44,793 bases of DNA, taken from positions 1 through 44,793 of the forward strand of contig CAJXLX010000014.1 in the NCBI GenBank assembly GCA_913056335.1, in the 5' to 3' direction. The notes beneath the pieces are model-generated. The model saw nothing but the letters and a program-made list of their open reading frames with translations, was not told where the DNA came from and made no database searches. Both the position numbers and the translations under genes were made by a program. This document shows, piece after piece, positions 27,404-36,585 of this stretch. This stretch comes from an uncultured Rhodothermaceae bacterium. Its GTDB lineage: Bacteria > Bacteroidota > Rhodothermia > Rhodothermales > Salinibacteraceae. Numbering within the stretch: the stretch's first letter is position 1; each line of letters starts with the position of its first letter.

Positions 27404-29515
27404 TTACGCCAGTCCCTGTCGCTTCCGAAGGAACCACTCGGCGCTAAGCAGACCAATCAGAAGCACGAGGAACGGCCATGCATGTGCCAGCGCTGCGCTG
27501 CTGCGCTCAGCGCGATCGTTTGGCGTAAAATTGGGGTGCGATTGCAGACGCTCGGGCAGCGCGTCGGCTTCGTTGAGGAAGAGCACCTCGCCCCCGGTGC
27601 GCGCGGCCAGCTGCGTCATGAGCTGCAAGTTGGCACGGGTGGCCTGTCGCTCTACGTTGGGGGTGTCCACGTCGAACGAGCCCGCGTCGGTGCCCAGCGT
27701 GGTGCCGTTGCGCGTGGCGGTGGCGGTGTAGGTGTACGATCCGGCAGGCAGCGCCCCCGCATCTCCCCGATACTGCCCCCCGCCCGCGTGTGTCATGGTG
27801 TAGGGTAGCTCCTCGCCCGCATCGTTGGTGACGGTTAACGCGACGGCGGCCTCAGCCACCGGTTCGCCGCGTCCGTCAAATACGCGGCCCGAGAAGGTCA
27901 CCGGCTCGGTTCCGGCAAACACGGGGGCATCGGGGCGGATGCGCACGGGCGTGTCGAGGTCGGTGCTGGCCCAGCGCGCAAGATTGGTGACGAGCGTAGG
28001 CCAGAGCGTAGCGGCTGTGCGGCGCTCGGGCGGAAGCGTGCCCCAACGCCAGGTGCGATATCCACTGACGAGCGCGCTGCGCTGCTGGTTACGCTGAAGC
28101 GTGTGCAGGAAGGGCACGCCGCGCTCGGTGGTCGCCAGTATCTGGGCATCGGGACGCGCATCAGTGGAGGGACGAATGAGTATGGGCGGAAGCTGATTCC
28201 AGGTCGATGCGTTAGCGAGCCCCGTCCACACCGGGTGGCGAGCAGCTTGTGCCTGCGGCACCACCCGCGCCTCCTGGTCCGAGGCCGCCGACAACGCTGC
28301 AGGAAGACGCTCGCCTGCAAGCGCATTGAGGCGTTCGGCATCCACCTGTGGTCCGGCAAACACAAGGAGCGGCTGCGTGTCGACCCAGTCGCTGAGGCGG
28401 TCGAGCATGCGCTGCGGTGTGTTGGCAGTAGGCAGGCCGGCCAGCAGCAGCACATCGGGGGGCGATTCGGCACTGGACAGGGGCGTGAGTAGTTCGCCCT
28501 GCGGCGCGAGCACGGTTGCCGATACCTCCCACTCGGGGTTCGACGCCAGAATGCGCCGGAGCGCGCCCACATCGGGGAAGGCCGAGCCCGCCACGATCCA
28601 CGCGGTGCGGGCCCGGTCGTCAATGCGCACCGTGGTGGACTGCGTGTTGGTGGCGTCGGTGGCCTGTCCGGGCAGGTCGCTTACGCGCACGGTGAGGGTG
28701 CGTGTGCCTGCGGATGTGGGAGTGTAGCTGAGCGATACCGGCTGATCGGCGGTGCCCTCGGGCAGCGAGAGGGTTGTTTGGTCGAGCGTGGTGCCATCCT
28801 CGCCAAGAAGCGCTACCGTCACCGACTCGCCAGCTGCCTCGATGCTGCGGATGCGCGCCTCTACAGGGTGGGGCGTATCCACATAGCCCCGTTCGTTGGT
28901 GCGTACGCGCCGCACCTGCACATCGCGCTGCGGCAGGGTGTCGCCAACCACCACAGGATAGATGGGCACACCCGCATCTTCGGCCTGCTGCAGCGGAAAG
29001 GGGCCGCTGTTGTGCTGGCCGTCGGAGACGAAGGCGAGAGCGCTGAGGGGCGTATCGGTGTACGGCTCGTACTGCTGCCGGGCCTCGCGGAGCGCCGCGG
29101 CCAGGTTCGTGCGCGTGCCATCGTAGGTACGCGGAGCGTCGAGGCGCAAGGACGCATCGAACGGGTAGATGCGGGGCGCAGCGGCAAGCTCGTTCGTCCA
29201 GCTACTGAGCAGCGCATCGATCTGGACAGATAGGGAGGTGCTGCTTGTATCGATGCCGGTGTGCTGCATGCTCAGGGAGTTATCGACCAGTACGCCCAGT
29301 TGGGGCGGATACGTGGTGGTGCGCTCGCGCGTCCAGAACGGTTCTAACAGGAGCAGGGCCACCAGGAAGAGCGTGGCAGCGCGCAGGGTGCCCAGGCCCC
29401 ACCGCCAGGCAGGGGGAAGCGCGGGCTGCGTACGGGCATAGCTCCAGGCGGCCCCGGCGATGGCACCGGCCCCCACAAGAAGCAGCCACCATCCGGATAC
29501 GCTAAGCGTGAGCAT
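27404..29515 (-). CDS. VWA domain membrane protein
   Basis: The 703-residue product has two N-terminal membrane helices (about 7-25 and 44-60), a von Willebrand A domain beginning VLVDNSLSM with the metal-binding DxSxS pattern (Asp78, Ser80, Ser82) and FVSDGQHNSGP for the later Asp, a central beta-rich part, a glutamine-amidotransferase-like segment (PPDVLLLAGLPTAN and LLVFAGPQVDAERL), an Ig-like domain (about 560-640) and a C-terminal membrane helix (about 680-697, ending FLRKRQGLA). This layout is known in Bacteroidota and Planctomycetes proteins often found near MoxR/Bat genes, though no such partners are in this window. It probably displays its VWA domain in the periplasm. The function is unknown. 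Confidence 0.75.
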   Translation of the reverse strand: MLTLSVSGWWLLLVGAGAIAGAAWSYARTQPALPPAWRWGLGTLRAATLFLVALLLLEPFWTRERTTTYPPQLGVLVDNSLSMQHTGIDTSSTSLSVQIDALLSSWTNELAAAPRIYPFDASLRLDAPRTYDGTRTNLAAALREARQQYEPYTDTPLSALAFVSDGQHNSGPFPLQQAEDAGVPIYPVVVGDTLPQRDVQVRRVRTNERGYVDTPHPVEARIRSIEAAGESVTVALLGEDGTTLDQTTLSLPEGTADQPVSLSYTPTSAGTRTLTVRVSDLPGQATDATNTQSTTVRIDDRARTAWIVAGSAFPDVGALRRILASNPEWEVSATVLAPQGELLTPLSSAESPPDVLLLAGLPTANTPQRMLDRLSDWVDTQPLLVFAGPQVDAERLNALAGERLPAALSAASDQEARVVPQAQAARHPVWTGLANASTWNQLPPILIRPSTDARPDAQILATTERGVPFLHTLQRNQQRSALVSGYRTWRWGTLPPERRTAATLWPTLVTNLARWASTDLDTPVRIRPDAPVFAGTEPVTFSGRVFDGRGEPVAEAAVALTVTNDAGEELPYTMTHAGGGQYRGDAGALPAGSYTYTATATRNGTTLGTDAGSFDVDTPNVERQATRANLQLMTQLAARTGGEVLFLNEADALPERLQSHPNFTPNDRAERSSAALAHAWPFLVLLIGLLSAEWFLRKRQGLA

Positions 29516-29608
29516 AACACCGCAAACTGATCAGAAAAAACGGGTGAGCGTAGACCTGTACCTGCGGCGGCCCGGTATGAAGCCAGGGCAGACTGGCGAG
29601 GCGCGGAA

Positions 29609-30562
29609 TCAGACGTACGGCAGCAGCAGATACGCCATGTATCCTCCAAAAAGAAGCAAGAGTGCCACGCCTCCCGCACGGCTCAGCTTAAATGACGGAC
29701 GCGCCAGCACGTAGAATGCACCGCCCACAGCCACCATAAACGGCAGGTGGATGCGAACCGACTCGGCATCTACTCCGAGCGGCTGTATACTGGACACAGC
29801 TCCTACTACAAACAGCACATTCAGGATGTTGCTGCCTAAGATATTGCCGATGGAGAGGCCAGCTTCGTGCTTCACGGCGCCCACGGCCGAGGCCGCCAGT
29901 TCGGGTAGGCTTGTGCCAATGGCCACAATGGTGAGGCCAATAACAACCTCCGAAATGTTGTATATTTTAGCGATGGCGACGGCATGATCGACCATAAGGT
30001 GGGCCCCCAGTCCTAAGCCGGCCATGCCCAGCACAATACGCCCCGACTGCCAGGGGAGCGAGATAGCATCGTGCTCAGCCTGCTCGGCCCATTCCTCCTC
30101 AATCATACTGGGACGGCCCTGGTTGCTGTAAAAGAGATAGCCCAGAAAGGAAACGAGCCCAACCACGAGGATGGCTCCGTCGTGCCGCTGAATGACGCCG
30201 TCGGAGGCCAGCCCAGCGAAGGCCAAGAGCACCGCCATCATGATGAGGTACTCACGATGAAGCGTATTTCGTGCGATGCGTAGGGGGGCCAGCACAGCCA
30301 CCATGCCCAGAATGAGGGCAATGTTCGAGATGTTGGAGCCAATGATGTTGCCCACGGCGATGCTGTCCTCGCGGGCAATGACGGCGAACAGGTTCACCAG
30401 AAACTCGGGCAGCGAAGTGCCCAGTGCTACAATGGTGAGCCCTACTACGAGAGGCTGGATACCAAAATAGAGCGCGAGGCGCGAGGAGCCGCCAACCATC
30501 CACTCGGCCCCAAAGTAGAGAATGACCAGGCCAAGGGTGAAAAAGCTAAGATGGACAAGCAT
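29609..30562 (-). CDS. Calcium/sodium antiporter (CaCA family, YrbG type)
   Basis: CaCA antiporters exchange Na+ for Ca2+ or related ions across the inner membrane. The 317-residue product has ten membrane helices arranged as two inverted halves, each with the alpha-repeat signature: VGLTIVALGTSLPEFLVNLF with GNIIGSNISNIALILG in the first half, and IGLTIVAIGTSLPELAASAV with GNILGSNILNVLFVVG in the second. The acidic residues in both GTSLPE motifs are the ion ligands. A short acidic loop (MIEEEWAEQAEHDA) separates the halves. It is 45 bases downstream of the cytidine deaminase gene on the same strand and likely shares its transcript. Ion selectivity cannot be read from sequence alone. Confidence 0.93.
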   Translation of the reverse strand: MLVHLSFFTLGLVILYFGAEWMVGGSSRLALYFGIQPLVVGLTIVALGTSLPEFLVNLFAVIAREDSIAVGNIIGSNISNIALILGMVAVLAPLRIARNTLHREYLIMMAVLLAFAGLASDGVIQRHDGAILVVGLVSFLGYLFYSNQGRPSMIEEEWAEQAEHDAISLPWQSGRIVLGMAGLGLGAHLMVDHAVAIAKIYNISEVVIGLTIVAIGTSLPELAASAVGAVKHEAGLSIGNILGSNILNVLFVVGAVSSIQPLGVDAESVRIHLPFMVAVGGAFYVLARPSFKLSRAGGVALLLLFGGYMAYLLLPYV

Positions 30563-30607
30563 ACAAGAAGGCGTAGCGGGGCCGCGTGAGACGAAAACGG
30601 AGAAGAA

Positions 30608-31414
30608 TCAGCCGGAAATCAGGTCGGAGCTGTTAAAGAAGGACGGCAGCAGCGCTGCAGGGGTGCTCTGTTCCATTGGGGCATCGTGGCGGTCCATGTA
30701 GAGCGTTGCCTCGGGGGCGCGCTCAGCCAGCACTTGCCGGCATGCGCCGCAGGGCGACCCGTTCGGCGCTTGCGGGCACGACAGATACAGCGCCGTGCAG
30801 TGCGTGTAGCCGTATGCGTACGCCGTGCTCAGGGCATTACGCTCTGCACACAGAATGCGCGTCCAGTCGGGATGCTCCACGTTTACGCCGGGAATGGCAA
30901 TCTGGTTGTTGTGCACAAGCACGGCTCCCACCGGAAAGTGGGACTCGGGCACGTGGGCGGCGGTAGCCACATTGCGGGCCGCGCTGATGCCTGCCTCGGA
31001 GGAGGCAGGCACCGGGCGAGTTGGGTCCACCGCTGTGCCCAGTTCCGGCGGCGGCGTACGCCAGTAGGCCGTAGCGCCCTGTCCGTTGGAAGTTGATGCG
31101 GCGCCTGAAAACCCATCGAGTGCCTGCAGGTAGACCCGGTCAGCCGCTGAGAGGGGAGCAGAAGACACGATCCCGGCCACGGCGTCGAAGCAGCGCAGGC
31201 TGTACGCGGTCGTCACCGCGTTGCCAATGGCCGATATGCTGAGCGAGTACGATGCGCTTTCGATGCGCACACCTGGAATCCAACGTCCGTCACGCAGCAC
31301 CAGTAACACACTGTGTGGGCGATCCGAGAACGGAACGTAGGCCCGGGCACGCAGCGTCGCAAAGTGAGAACGGGCCGAAGCAAGCAGCGAGCCACTCACA
31401 GAAAACAGCTCCAA
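30608..31414 (-). CDS. Cytidine deaminase, two-domain with catalytic C-terminal half
   Basis: Cytidine deaminase converts cytidine and deoxycytidine to uridine forms in pyrimidine salvage. The 268-residue product has two related domains. The C-terminal half (about 135-268) is complete: FPVGAVLV (160-167), PGVNVEHP (176-182), the zinc ligand and acid in CAERNA (Cys189, Glu191) and PCGACRQVLAE (Cys222, Cys225). The N-terminal half (about 10-105) keeps the fold pattern (YVPFSDRPHSVLLVLRDG, PGVRIESASYS) but has SISAIGNA where the CAERNA motif should be and no CxxC, so it is inactive. E. coli Cdd has the opposite order, catalytic half first. The assignment as deaminase is firm; the origin of this order is open. 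Confidence 0.88.
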   Translation of the reverse strand: MELFSVSGSLLASARSHFATLRARAYVPFSDRPHSVLLVLRDGRWIPGVRIESASYSLSISAIGNAVTTAYSLRCFDAVAGIVSSAPLSAADRVYLQALDGFSGAASTSNGQGATAYWRTPPPELGTAVDPTRPVPASSEAGISAARNVATAAHVPESHFPVGAVLVHNNQIAIPGVNVEHPDWTRILCAERNALSTAYAYGYTHCTALYLSCPQAPNGSPCGACRQVLAERAPEATLYMDRHDAPMEQSTPAALLPSFFNSSDLISG

Positions 31415-31637
31415 GGGGTGGGGCAGGCGAAAAGGAATGCATCTATTGGCGCATATCCGTAAGGTTCCTTTTGGCGTTTCGCATTGCGCCCGAGCGCACG
31501 GCTGAAAAGCCGATAATTCGTTTGGAGATCTCTACCATTCTCCTTACCTTGTTCAAGGCTATTGAAACCATGTGGACGCTATGCAATCATAGCTTCTACA
31601 GTCTTCCCCAATCATTGTCTGATACCTCTGTTTCGTT

Positions 31638-31736
31638 ATGGCTGAATCTGTAATCGAATACATGCTGCAGTGGATTCATGAACTGGTGCTCTTTGTGATG
31701 GAGGCGGTGCTGCCTGTTGTGGATGCCATGGTGTAA
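31638..31736 (+). CDS. Possible 32-residue membrane microprotein
   Basis: ATG 31638 opens a 32-codon frame ending TAA at 31736. The peptide is almost all hydrophobic with a few acidic residues (it starts MAESVIEYMLQWIHEL and ends VLPVVDAMV), suggesting a single amphipathic or membrane helix. It stands in an otherwise empty 500-base gap. A perfect 10-base inverted repeat starts 8 bases after its stop, as expected for a gene end. The bases just before the ATG are pyrimidine-rich (TTTCGTT), like the other genes here, so the lack of a Shine-Dalgarno does not count against it. I do not recognise a family. Confidence 0.5.
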   Translation: MAESVIEYMLQWIHELVLFVMEAVLPVVDAMV

Positions 31737-31743
31737 GCGAGCA

Positions 31744-31794
31744 GACCGCACGGGTTGGAGACGCCGTCTGCAGTGGATGCTCATCCGTGCGGTC
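31744..31794 (+). terminator. Hairpin after the microprotein
   Basis: GACCGCACGG (31744-31753) and CCGTGCGGTC (31785-31794) are perfect reverse complements with a 31-base loop, followed by CTTCGT and no clear T-run. It could end transcripts from the microprotein gene, or be a regulatory stem in the leader of the DUF255 gene 125 bases downstream. Confidence 0.5.
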
Positions 31795-31918
31795 CTTCGT
31801 GCACACTGCATGAAAGCAAGATGGGTCGGGCACGCGTTGCACATCTACTCATAGTAGTCAATCCACGCATTTCTGCGTGGACGTTGTCGCGCTTGTCTCC
31901 CCCTGGCCCCTTACCGCT

Positions 31919-34009
31919 ATGCCCAACCAGCTCGCGCAGTCCAGTAGCCCGTACCTGCTTCAGCACAAAGACAACCCCGTTGATTGGTACCCGTGGAGCG
32001 CCGAGGCGTTTGCCAAAGCACAGGCCGAAGACAAGCCCGTGTTCTTGTCAATTGGCTATGCCACGTGTCACTGGTGCCACGTGATGGCGCATGAATCGTT
32101 TGAGGATGCGGAGGTCGCCGCGCGCCTGAATGAAGTGTTCGTGCCTATCAAAATGGATCGCGAAGAGCGCCCCGACCTCGACCAGCTCTACATGAGCGTC
32201 TGCCAGATGATGCGGGGCAATGGCGGCTGGCCGCTCAACGTGCTCCTTACGCCCGACAAACGGCCCTTCTATGCGGCCACCTACCTGCCCAAGCACGGAC
32301 GCATGGGCCGCACCGGGCTCATGGAGCTCACCGACCGGGTCGAGGCGCTGTGGACGCAAGAGCGCGATAAGCTGGAGCAGGAGGCCGATACGATGATCGA
32401 CCTGCTGGAGCAAGAGAACGATACCGACACGAAGGGCGACGTCCCAGCGCCGTCTACCCTGCAGAACGGCGTGCAGCAGCTCAGCCGCCAGTTTGACGCC
32501 ACGCACGGCGGATTCGGCGGCGCTCCCAAGTTTCCCATGCCGCACACGCTGCTGTTCCTGAGTACCTATGGGGCCGCATCGGGCGCCGACTACGCGGTCG
32601 ACATGGCCACCGCTACACTGCGCTCCATGATGCGCGGCGGCATCAACGACCACCTGGGCGGCGGACTGCACCGCTACGCTACCGATTCGATCTGGCGATT
32701 GCCGCATTTCGAGAAAATGCTCTACGACCAGGGGCTGCTCCTTATGGCTCTGGCGGATGCCCATCGCCTGCAGCCCGGCGCAGGCTGGGATGCGCCCCTC
32801 GGTCATCTCGTGTCGTACCTGAAGCGTGATCTGCAAGACGACACCGGCGCGTTCTACTCCGCCGAAGACGCCGACAGCGCAGACCCCGAGACGGGCGAGT
32901 CGCGCGAGGGCGCCTTCTACACGTGGACGATGGACGCCATCCGCAGTCACCTCGATGCCGATACGGCTACACGCTTTGCAACGGTGTACAGCATGCAAGA
33001 GAGCGGCAACTTCGAGGAGGAGGCAACTGGCGAGCGCACTGGCGAAAACGTGCTGCATCGTGCCGACAGCTGGGAAGCACTGGCCAAGCAGCTTGACACC
33101 ACGCCCGATGCCCTGCAACACGACATGGAGGCCGCCCGCACTACGCTCTTCGAGGTGCGACGCAAACGTCCGCGCCCGTTCCTCGATGACAAGATTCTAA
33201 CCGACTGGAACGGGCTGGCGCTTGCTGGGCTGGCCCGGGCCAGCCAGCACGTTGACGCGTCGTATCTGCCTATCGCGGAGAGTGTTGCCTCGTTTCTGTG
33301 CGATACGATGCTGCGCGATGACGGGCGCCTGTGGCATCGCTACCGGAACGGCGAATCGGGGATTGACGCTACGCTTGCTGACTACGCCTACCTGGCGTGG
33401 GGCTTGCTCGATCTGTACGACGCTACACTCAACACGCGCTGGCTCGGAGCAGCACGCACGCTTGCGCAGACCCTGTGCACCGACTTTGCAGACGAGGAGC
33501 GCGGTGGCTTCTACACCGCTCCCGATACTGCCGATGACGTGCTGGTGCGTCAGCAGGCAATCTCAGACGGGGCACGCCCCTCAGGCACCGGCGTGGCTAT
33601 CTACGTACTGCACCGCCTCTACCGCATGCTGGGCACAGAAACGTTTGCCGACACCGCCGAGCGCGCCCTACAGCGTGCCGGACGCCACATGCGCTCGCAG
33701 CCGGGGCAGCACACTACGCTGCTATGGGCGCTGCACCACTGGCACCATGCCGGACGCGAAATCGTGCTCGCGGGCGACCCTGACGATGCACAGTACCAGG
33801 CGCTGTTGGAAACGATACGTGCGCATCAGTCCCCCGAAGACGTAGTTGTGCACCGTCCCCCCGGCAATGCCCACGTGCTGCTCGACTGGGCGCCGTACCT
33901 GCAGCATCAGCCGCCCCAAGACGATGGGCCCACTGCGTACGTGTGCGAAGGATTCACCTGCGATGCCCCTACGACCGATCCGAGCACCCTGGCGGAGCAG
34001 CTGGCATGA
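31919..34009 (+). CDS. DUF255 thioredoxin-domain protein (YyaL/SPATA20 family)
   Basis: The 696-residue product belongs to the YyaL/SSP411 family: an N-terminal thioredoxin-like domain (about 1-165) that starts with the family block [18 protein letters not shown] and has [16 protein letters not shown] (Cys50 and Cys53 in a CxxC redox site), then an (alpha/alpha)6 barrel like N-acylglucosamine 2-epimerases (about 190-600) with [21 protein letters not shown] and [15 protein letters not shown], and a C-terminal extension. The biochemical activity of the family is unknown. ATG 31919 matches the family start; an upstream ATG at 31877 adds 14 unlikely residues. Its last codons overlap the end of a minus-strand frame at 33907-34215, which I rate as doubtful. 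Confidence 0.92.
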   Translation: MPNQLAQSSSPYLLQHKDNPVDWYPWSAEAFAKAQAEDKPVFLSIGYATCHWCHVMAHESFEDAEVAARLNEVFVPIKMDREERPDLDQLYMSVCQMMRGNGGWPLNVLLTPDKRPFYAATYLPKHGRMGRTGLMELTDRVEALWTQERDKLEQEADTMIDLLEQENDTDTKGDVPAPSTLQNGVQQLSRQFDATHGGFGGAPKFPMPHTLLFLSTYGAASGADYAVDMATATLRSMMRGGINDHLGGGLHRYATDSIWRLPHFEKMLYDQGLLLMALADAHRLQPGAGWDAPLGHLVSYLKRDLQDDTGAFYSAEDADSADPETGESREGAFYTWTMDAIRSHLDADTATRFATVYSMQESGNFEEEATGERTGENVLHRADSWEALAKQLDTTPDALQHDMEAARTTLFEVRRKRPRPFLDDKILTDWNGLALAGLARASQHVDASYLPIAESVASFLCDTMLRDDGRLWHRYRNGESGIDATLADYAYLAWGLLDLYDATLNTRWLGAARTLAQTLCTDFADEERGGFYTAPDTADDVLVRQQAISDGARPSGTGVAIYVLHRLYRMLGTETFADTAERALQRAGRHMRSQPGQHTTLLWALHHWHHAGREIVLAGDPDDAQYQALLETIRAHQSPEDVVVHRPPGNAHVLLDWAPYLQHQPPQDDGPTAYVCEGFTCDAPTTDPSTLAEQLA

Positions 34010-34215
34010 GGGCTGCGTTCGAGCACGTACTCGAACAGCGAGATGAACGCATCAATCGCGTACATGCGGTTGAGGATCGTTTGCTGTGACACGAGGATGT
34101 CCTGACAGAGCGCCCCATCGCCAGATTGTATTGCCTGACTCAGCGCTTCGATCTGGCTGCTGAGTGCTTGCTTTGCCAGTTCAATGTTAGAGGCGGTGGC
34201 ACCGCGCTCTTCCAC
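33907..34215 (-). pseudogene. Doubtful hypothetical protein or gene remnant, antisense to the DUF255 end
   Basis: A GTG-initiated frame of 102 codons. The first two thirds (34010-34215) lie in the gap and read like a helical protein (ASNIELAKQALSSQIEALSQ; QQTILNRMYAIDAFISLFEY), with a balanced amino-acid composition unlike random GC-rich frames. The last third lies opposite the DUF255 coding sequence and reads like noise (Ser, Gly, Pro). This mix suggests a gene whose 3' part was lost, or a chance frame. I recognise no family and see no ribosome binding site. A hairpin GTTCGAG/CTCGAAC (34017-34036) sits just after the DUF255 stop. Confidence 0.3.
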
Positions 34216-34467
34216 GAGTACATGACCCGCTTCTACGAGGACTCACACTGCCGTGCCCGCGCCCGAACCCTCTGACAACGTGTAGGCAGTGGTCCTAACA
34301 GTACCGATAGCAGCACCTGCACAGCAGCCCTCCAGCGATGCCTCCCGTAATTTTAGATGGAGGGCTTGCCTCTTTGGAAGCGTTTCCGGATGCTGTGTAT
34401 CCATCTACTTGGGACGCCGTTCCTGTGCATCCCACCACCTGCTTGTCTCATACACCCTCCACTCGCC
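34216..34467. other. Leader region of the thiolase gene
   Basis: No gene is supported here. One inverted repeat stands out: AGCCCTCCA (34326-34334) and TGGAGGGCT (34358-34366), perfect 9-base arms with a 23-base AT-richer loop, about 100 bases before the thiolase ATG. It could be an attenuator, an end for an upstream transcript, or chance. Confidence 0.4.
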
Positions 34468-35658
34468 ATGCGCGACGTATACATCGTAGCCGCCCATCGC
34501 ACGCCCATCGGACGCTTCGGCGGCGCGCTCAAGAAGCATTCACCGGTCGACCTGGCCGCCCACGCCATGAAGGGTACGCTCGAATCGGCTGATGTCGATG
34601 GCGGGGCGCTCGACATTTACGTGTTTGGCAATGTGCTTCGGGGCGGACACGGCCAGCTTGTACCGCGTCAGGCCGCTATTCAGGCGGGCATCCCTAAAAC
34701 CATTGACGGCTATGCGGTCGACATGGTCTGCGCCTCCAGCATGATGAGCCTGATCAACGGCGCCACCATGATTAAGGCAGGCGAGGCCAACCTCGTCCTC
34801 ACCGGCGGCACCGAGTCGATGTCGGACACTGGCTTCTATCTCTCCTCCAAAGCGCGCTGGGGCTACAAATACCTGCCGGGCGACCACGAGCAGGTTACCG
34901 ACCTCATGTTTCGCGACGGACTCAGCGACCCCTTCTCGGGCGAGGCCATGGGCGTGCAGACTGAGCGCCTGGCTGCTGAGCATGCCATCTCGCGGGCCGA
35001 GCTGGATGCCGTAGCGGCTGCCTCGCACCAGCGGGCGGCGCAGGCTCACGAGAGCGGCGCATTCGAGCGCGAGATTCTGCCCATGGAGTACCGAACCCGC
35101 AAAGGCCCCGAAACCCTTGCTCACGACGAAGGCGTGCGCCCCGACACCACCACCGACTCGCTGAGCGGACTGCGCCCCGCCTTCGATGAAGAGGGCGTGC
35201 TCACCGCGGGCAACAGCAGCCAGATCAGCGATGGCGCAGCGGCGATTCTCCTCGCCAGCAAAGACGCGGTCGAGGCACACGGCCTTACCCCGCTCGCCAA
35301 AGTCACCGAAAGCAGCTGGGCTGCGGGCGAATCGTGGCGCTTCCCCGAGGCCCCCATTCCCGCGGTCGAAACCGTCCTTGAAAAAAGCAGCACTACCACC
35401 AACGATTACGATCTTTTCGAAAACAACGAGGCGTTCGCGATCAACAACCTGCTGTTTCAGCGCATGTTAGATGTAGAGGCCGACCGCCTGAACGTGCATG
35501 GCGGCGCCATTGCGATGGGCCACCCTATTGGCGCATCGGGCTCGCGCATTGTGGTTACGCTGCTGCACGCGCTCATTCAGCGCGACGGCACGCAGGGCCT
35601 GGCCTCCATCTGCCACGGCACCGGCGGCGGCGTAGCCATGGGCATTGAGCGGGTGTAA
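34468..35658 (+). CDS. Thiolase family acetyl-CoA acyltransferase
   Basis: Thiolases condense or cleave acyl-CoA units in beta-oxidation or acetoacetyl-CoA formation. The 396-residue product is the normal size: the start MRDVYIVAAHRTPIGRFGGA is typical, Cys88 in DMVCASSMM is the nucleophile, FENNEAFA carries the conserved Asn-Glu, GGAIAMGHPIGASG gives His352, and Cys382 in SICHGTGGG is the second active-site Cys. The form HGTGGG after that Cys differs from the common (A/I)GGG(Q/M)G. It cannot be decided from sequence whether it is an acetyl-CoA acetyltransferase or a broader 3-ketoacyl-CoA thiolase; the absence of a neighbouring fadB-type gene leaves this open. ATG 34468 fits the family; the upstream open frame does not. 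Confidence 0.9.
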   Translation: MRDVYIVAAHRTPIGRFGGALKKHSPVDLAAHAMKGTLESADVDGGALDIYVFGNVLRGGHGQLVPRQAAIQAGIPKTIDGYAVDMVCASSMMSLINGATMIKAGEANLVLTGGTESMSDTGFYLSSKARWGYKYLPGDHEQVTDLMFRDGLSDPFSGEAMGVQTERLAAEHAISRAELDAVAAASHQRAAQAHESGAFEREILPMEYRTRKGPETLAHDEGVRPDTTTDSLSGLRPAFDEEGVLTAGNSSQISDGAAAILLASKDAVEAHGLTPLAKVTESSWAAGESWRFPEAPIPAVETVLEKSSTTTNDYDLFENNEAFAINNLLFQRMLDVEADRLNVHGGAIAMGHPIGASGSRIVVTLLHALIQRDGTQGLASICHGTGGGVAMGIERV

Positions 35659-35692
35659 GCCGCCCGAAATCGGTTAGGGTTTCCAACGCCAT

Positions 35693-35728
35693 GCGCGGGC
35701 TCTCGGCTCTGAGGGTCCGCGCTTTGTT
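35693..35728 (+). terminator. Probable terminator of the thiolase gene
   Basis: GCGCGG (35693-35698) and CCGCGC (35717-35722) pair around an 18-base loop and are followed by TTTGTTA. It lies 35 bases after the stop codon. The short stem makes this moderate. Confidence 0.55.
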
Positions 35729-35862
35729 ATGACGGACGGTGCTGAAGCTGACACGGACTTGTTTAGAGGGATACGCAGTGCATCCCCTTGAACAAAACAC
35801 ATATGCAAGCTTCTGGGTAGACGCCGTGGTGTGCATTCCCCCTCGCAACCAACAGATGTACC

Positions 35863-36477
35863 ATGGATCCATTTCCGGCCTCGTTTTACGCCCGGTCGGC
35901 GCTGCAGGTGGCGCCGGAGCTGCTCGGCCACTGCGTGGTGCACGACCCGCCCGAGGGGCCGCGCCGTGTAGGGCGCATTGTGGAGACGGAAGCGTATACC
36001 GAAGACGATCCGGCCTTTCATGGGTGGAACGCCCGCGACCCCGACACCGGAGAGCTGCAGCGCACCAGCCGCACCGCCGACCTGTTTGGTCCGCCGGGCC
36101 GCTCCTACGTCTACCTGATCTACGGGATGTACTGGCTCCTGAACGTCGTCACCGAGCCCGATGGCATTGGCGGCGGCGTGCTGATTCGGGCGGTTGAGCC
36201 GCTGGAGGGTCTCGCCGCCATGCGTCCGAACCGTCCCGCTGCCGATCGCGATGTGGACCTCACGAACGGACCGGGCAAGCTCACCCAGGCGTTTGGCATT
36301 GACGACGAGGCATATCACAACGTGCCGCTGACGGCCCCGCCGCTCTACCTGGCGCATGACGCCGGTGCCCCGGATCTTTCAATTGTGCGCAGCCCACGCA
36401 TTGGGATCTCAAAAGGCGCCGAGCGTCCGTGGCGGTTTTCGGTGGAGGGGCATCCGTACGTGTCGGTGGCGCCATAG
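35863..36477 (+). CDS. DNA-3-methyladenine glycosylase (AAG/MPG family)
   Basis: This base-excision repair enzyme removes alkylated purines such as 3-methyladenine from DNA. The 204-residue product has the usual size and motifs: the start FPASFYARSALQVAPELLG, GRIVETEAYTEDDPAFH with the catalytic Glu, GRSYVYLIYGMYWLLNVV including the tyrosine that inserts into the duplex, VLIRAVEPLEG, TNGPGKLTQAFGI and SPRIGISKG near the end. The family sequence after AFH (HAxRG) reads GWNARD here, a mild change. It is followed 108 bases later by the MscS gene on the same strand. It is cytoplasmic. Confidence 0.95.
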   Translation: MDPFPASFYARSALQVAPELLGHCVVHDPPEGPRRVGRIVETEAYTEDDPAFHGWNARDPDTGELQRTSRTADLFGPPGRSYVYLIYGMYWLLNVVTEPDGIGGGVLIRAVEPLEGLAAMRPNRPAADRDVDLTNGPGKLTQAFGIDDEAYHNVPLTAPPLYLAHDAGAPDLSIVRSPRIGISKGAERPWRFSVEGHPYVSVAP

Positions 36478-36585
36478 AGAACGAGCAGGTCCCATCCTTC
36501 TGGGCGTCCCAAGAAGCTTTTCTGGTGCCCAACCGTTTGTCCTGCGCCTCGGCCCGTCTTCCCTGCACACTCGATCTGGTTCTCT

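Noticed and set aside
32048-33121. A 357-codon minus-strand frame opposite the DUF255 gene.
   Set aside because: It is an antisense shadow of a well-conserved gene.
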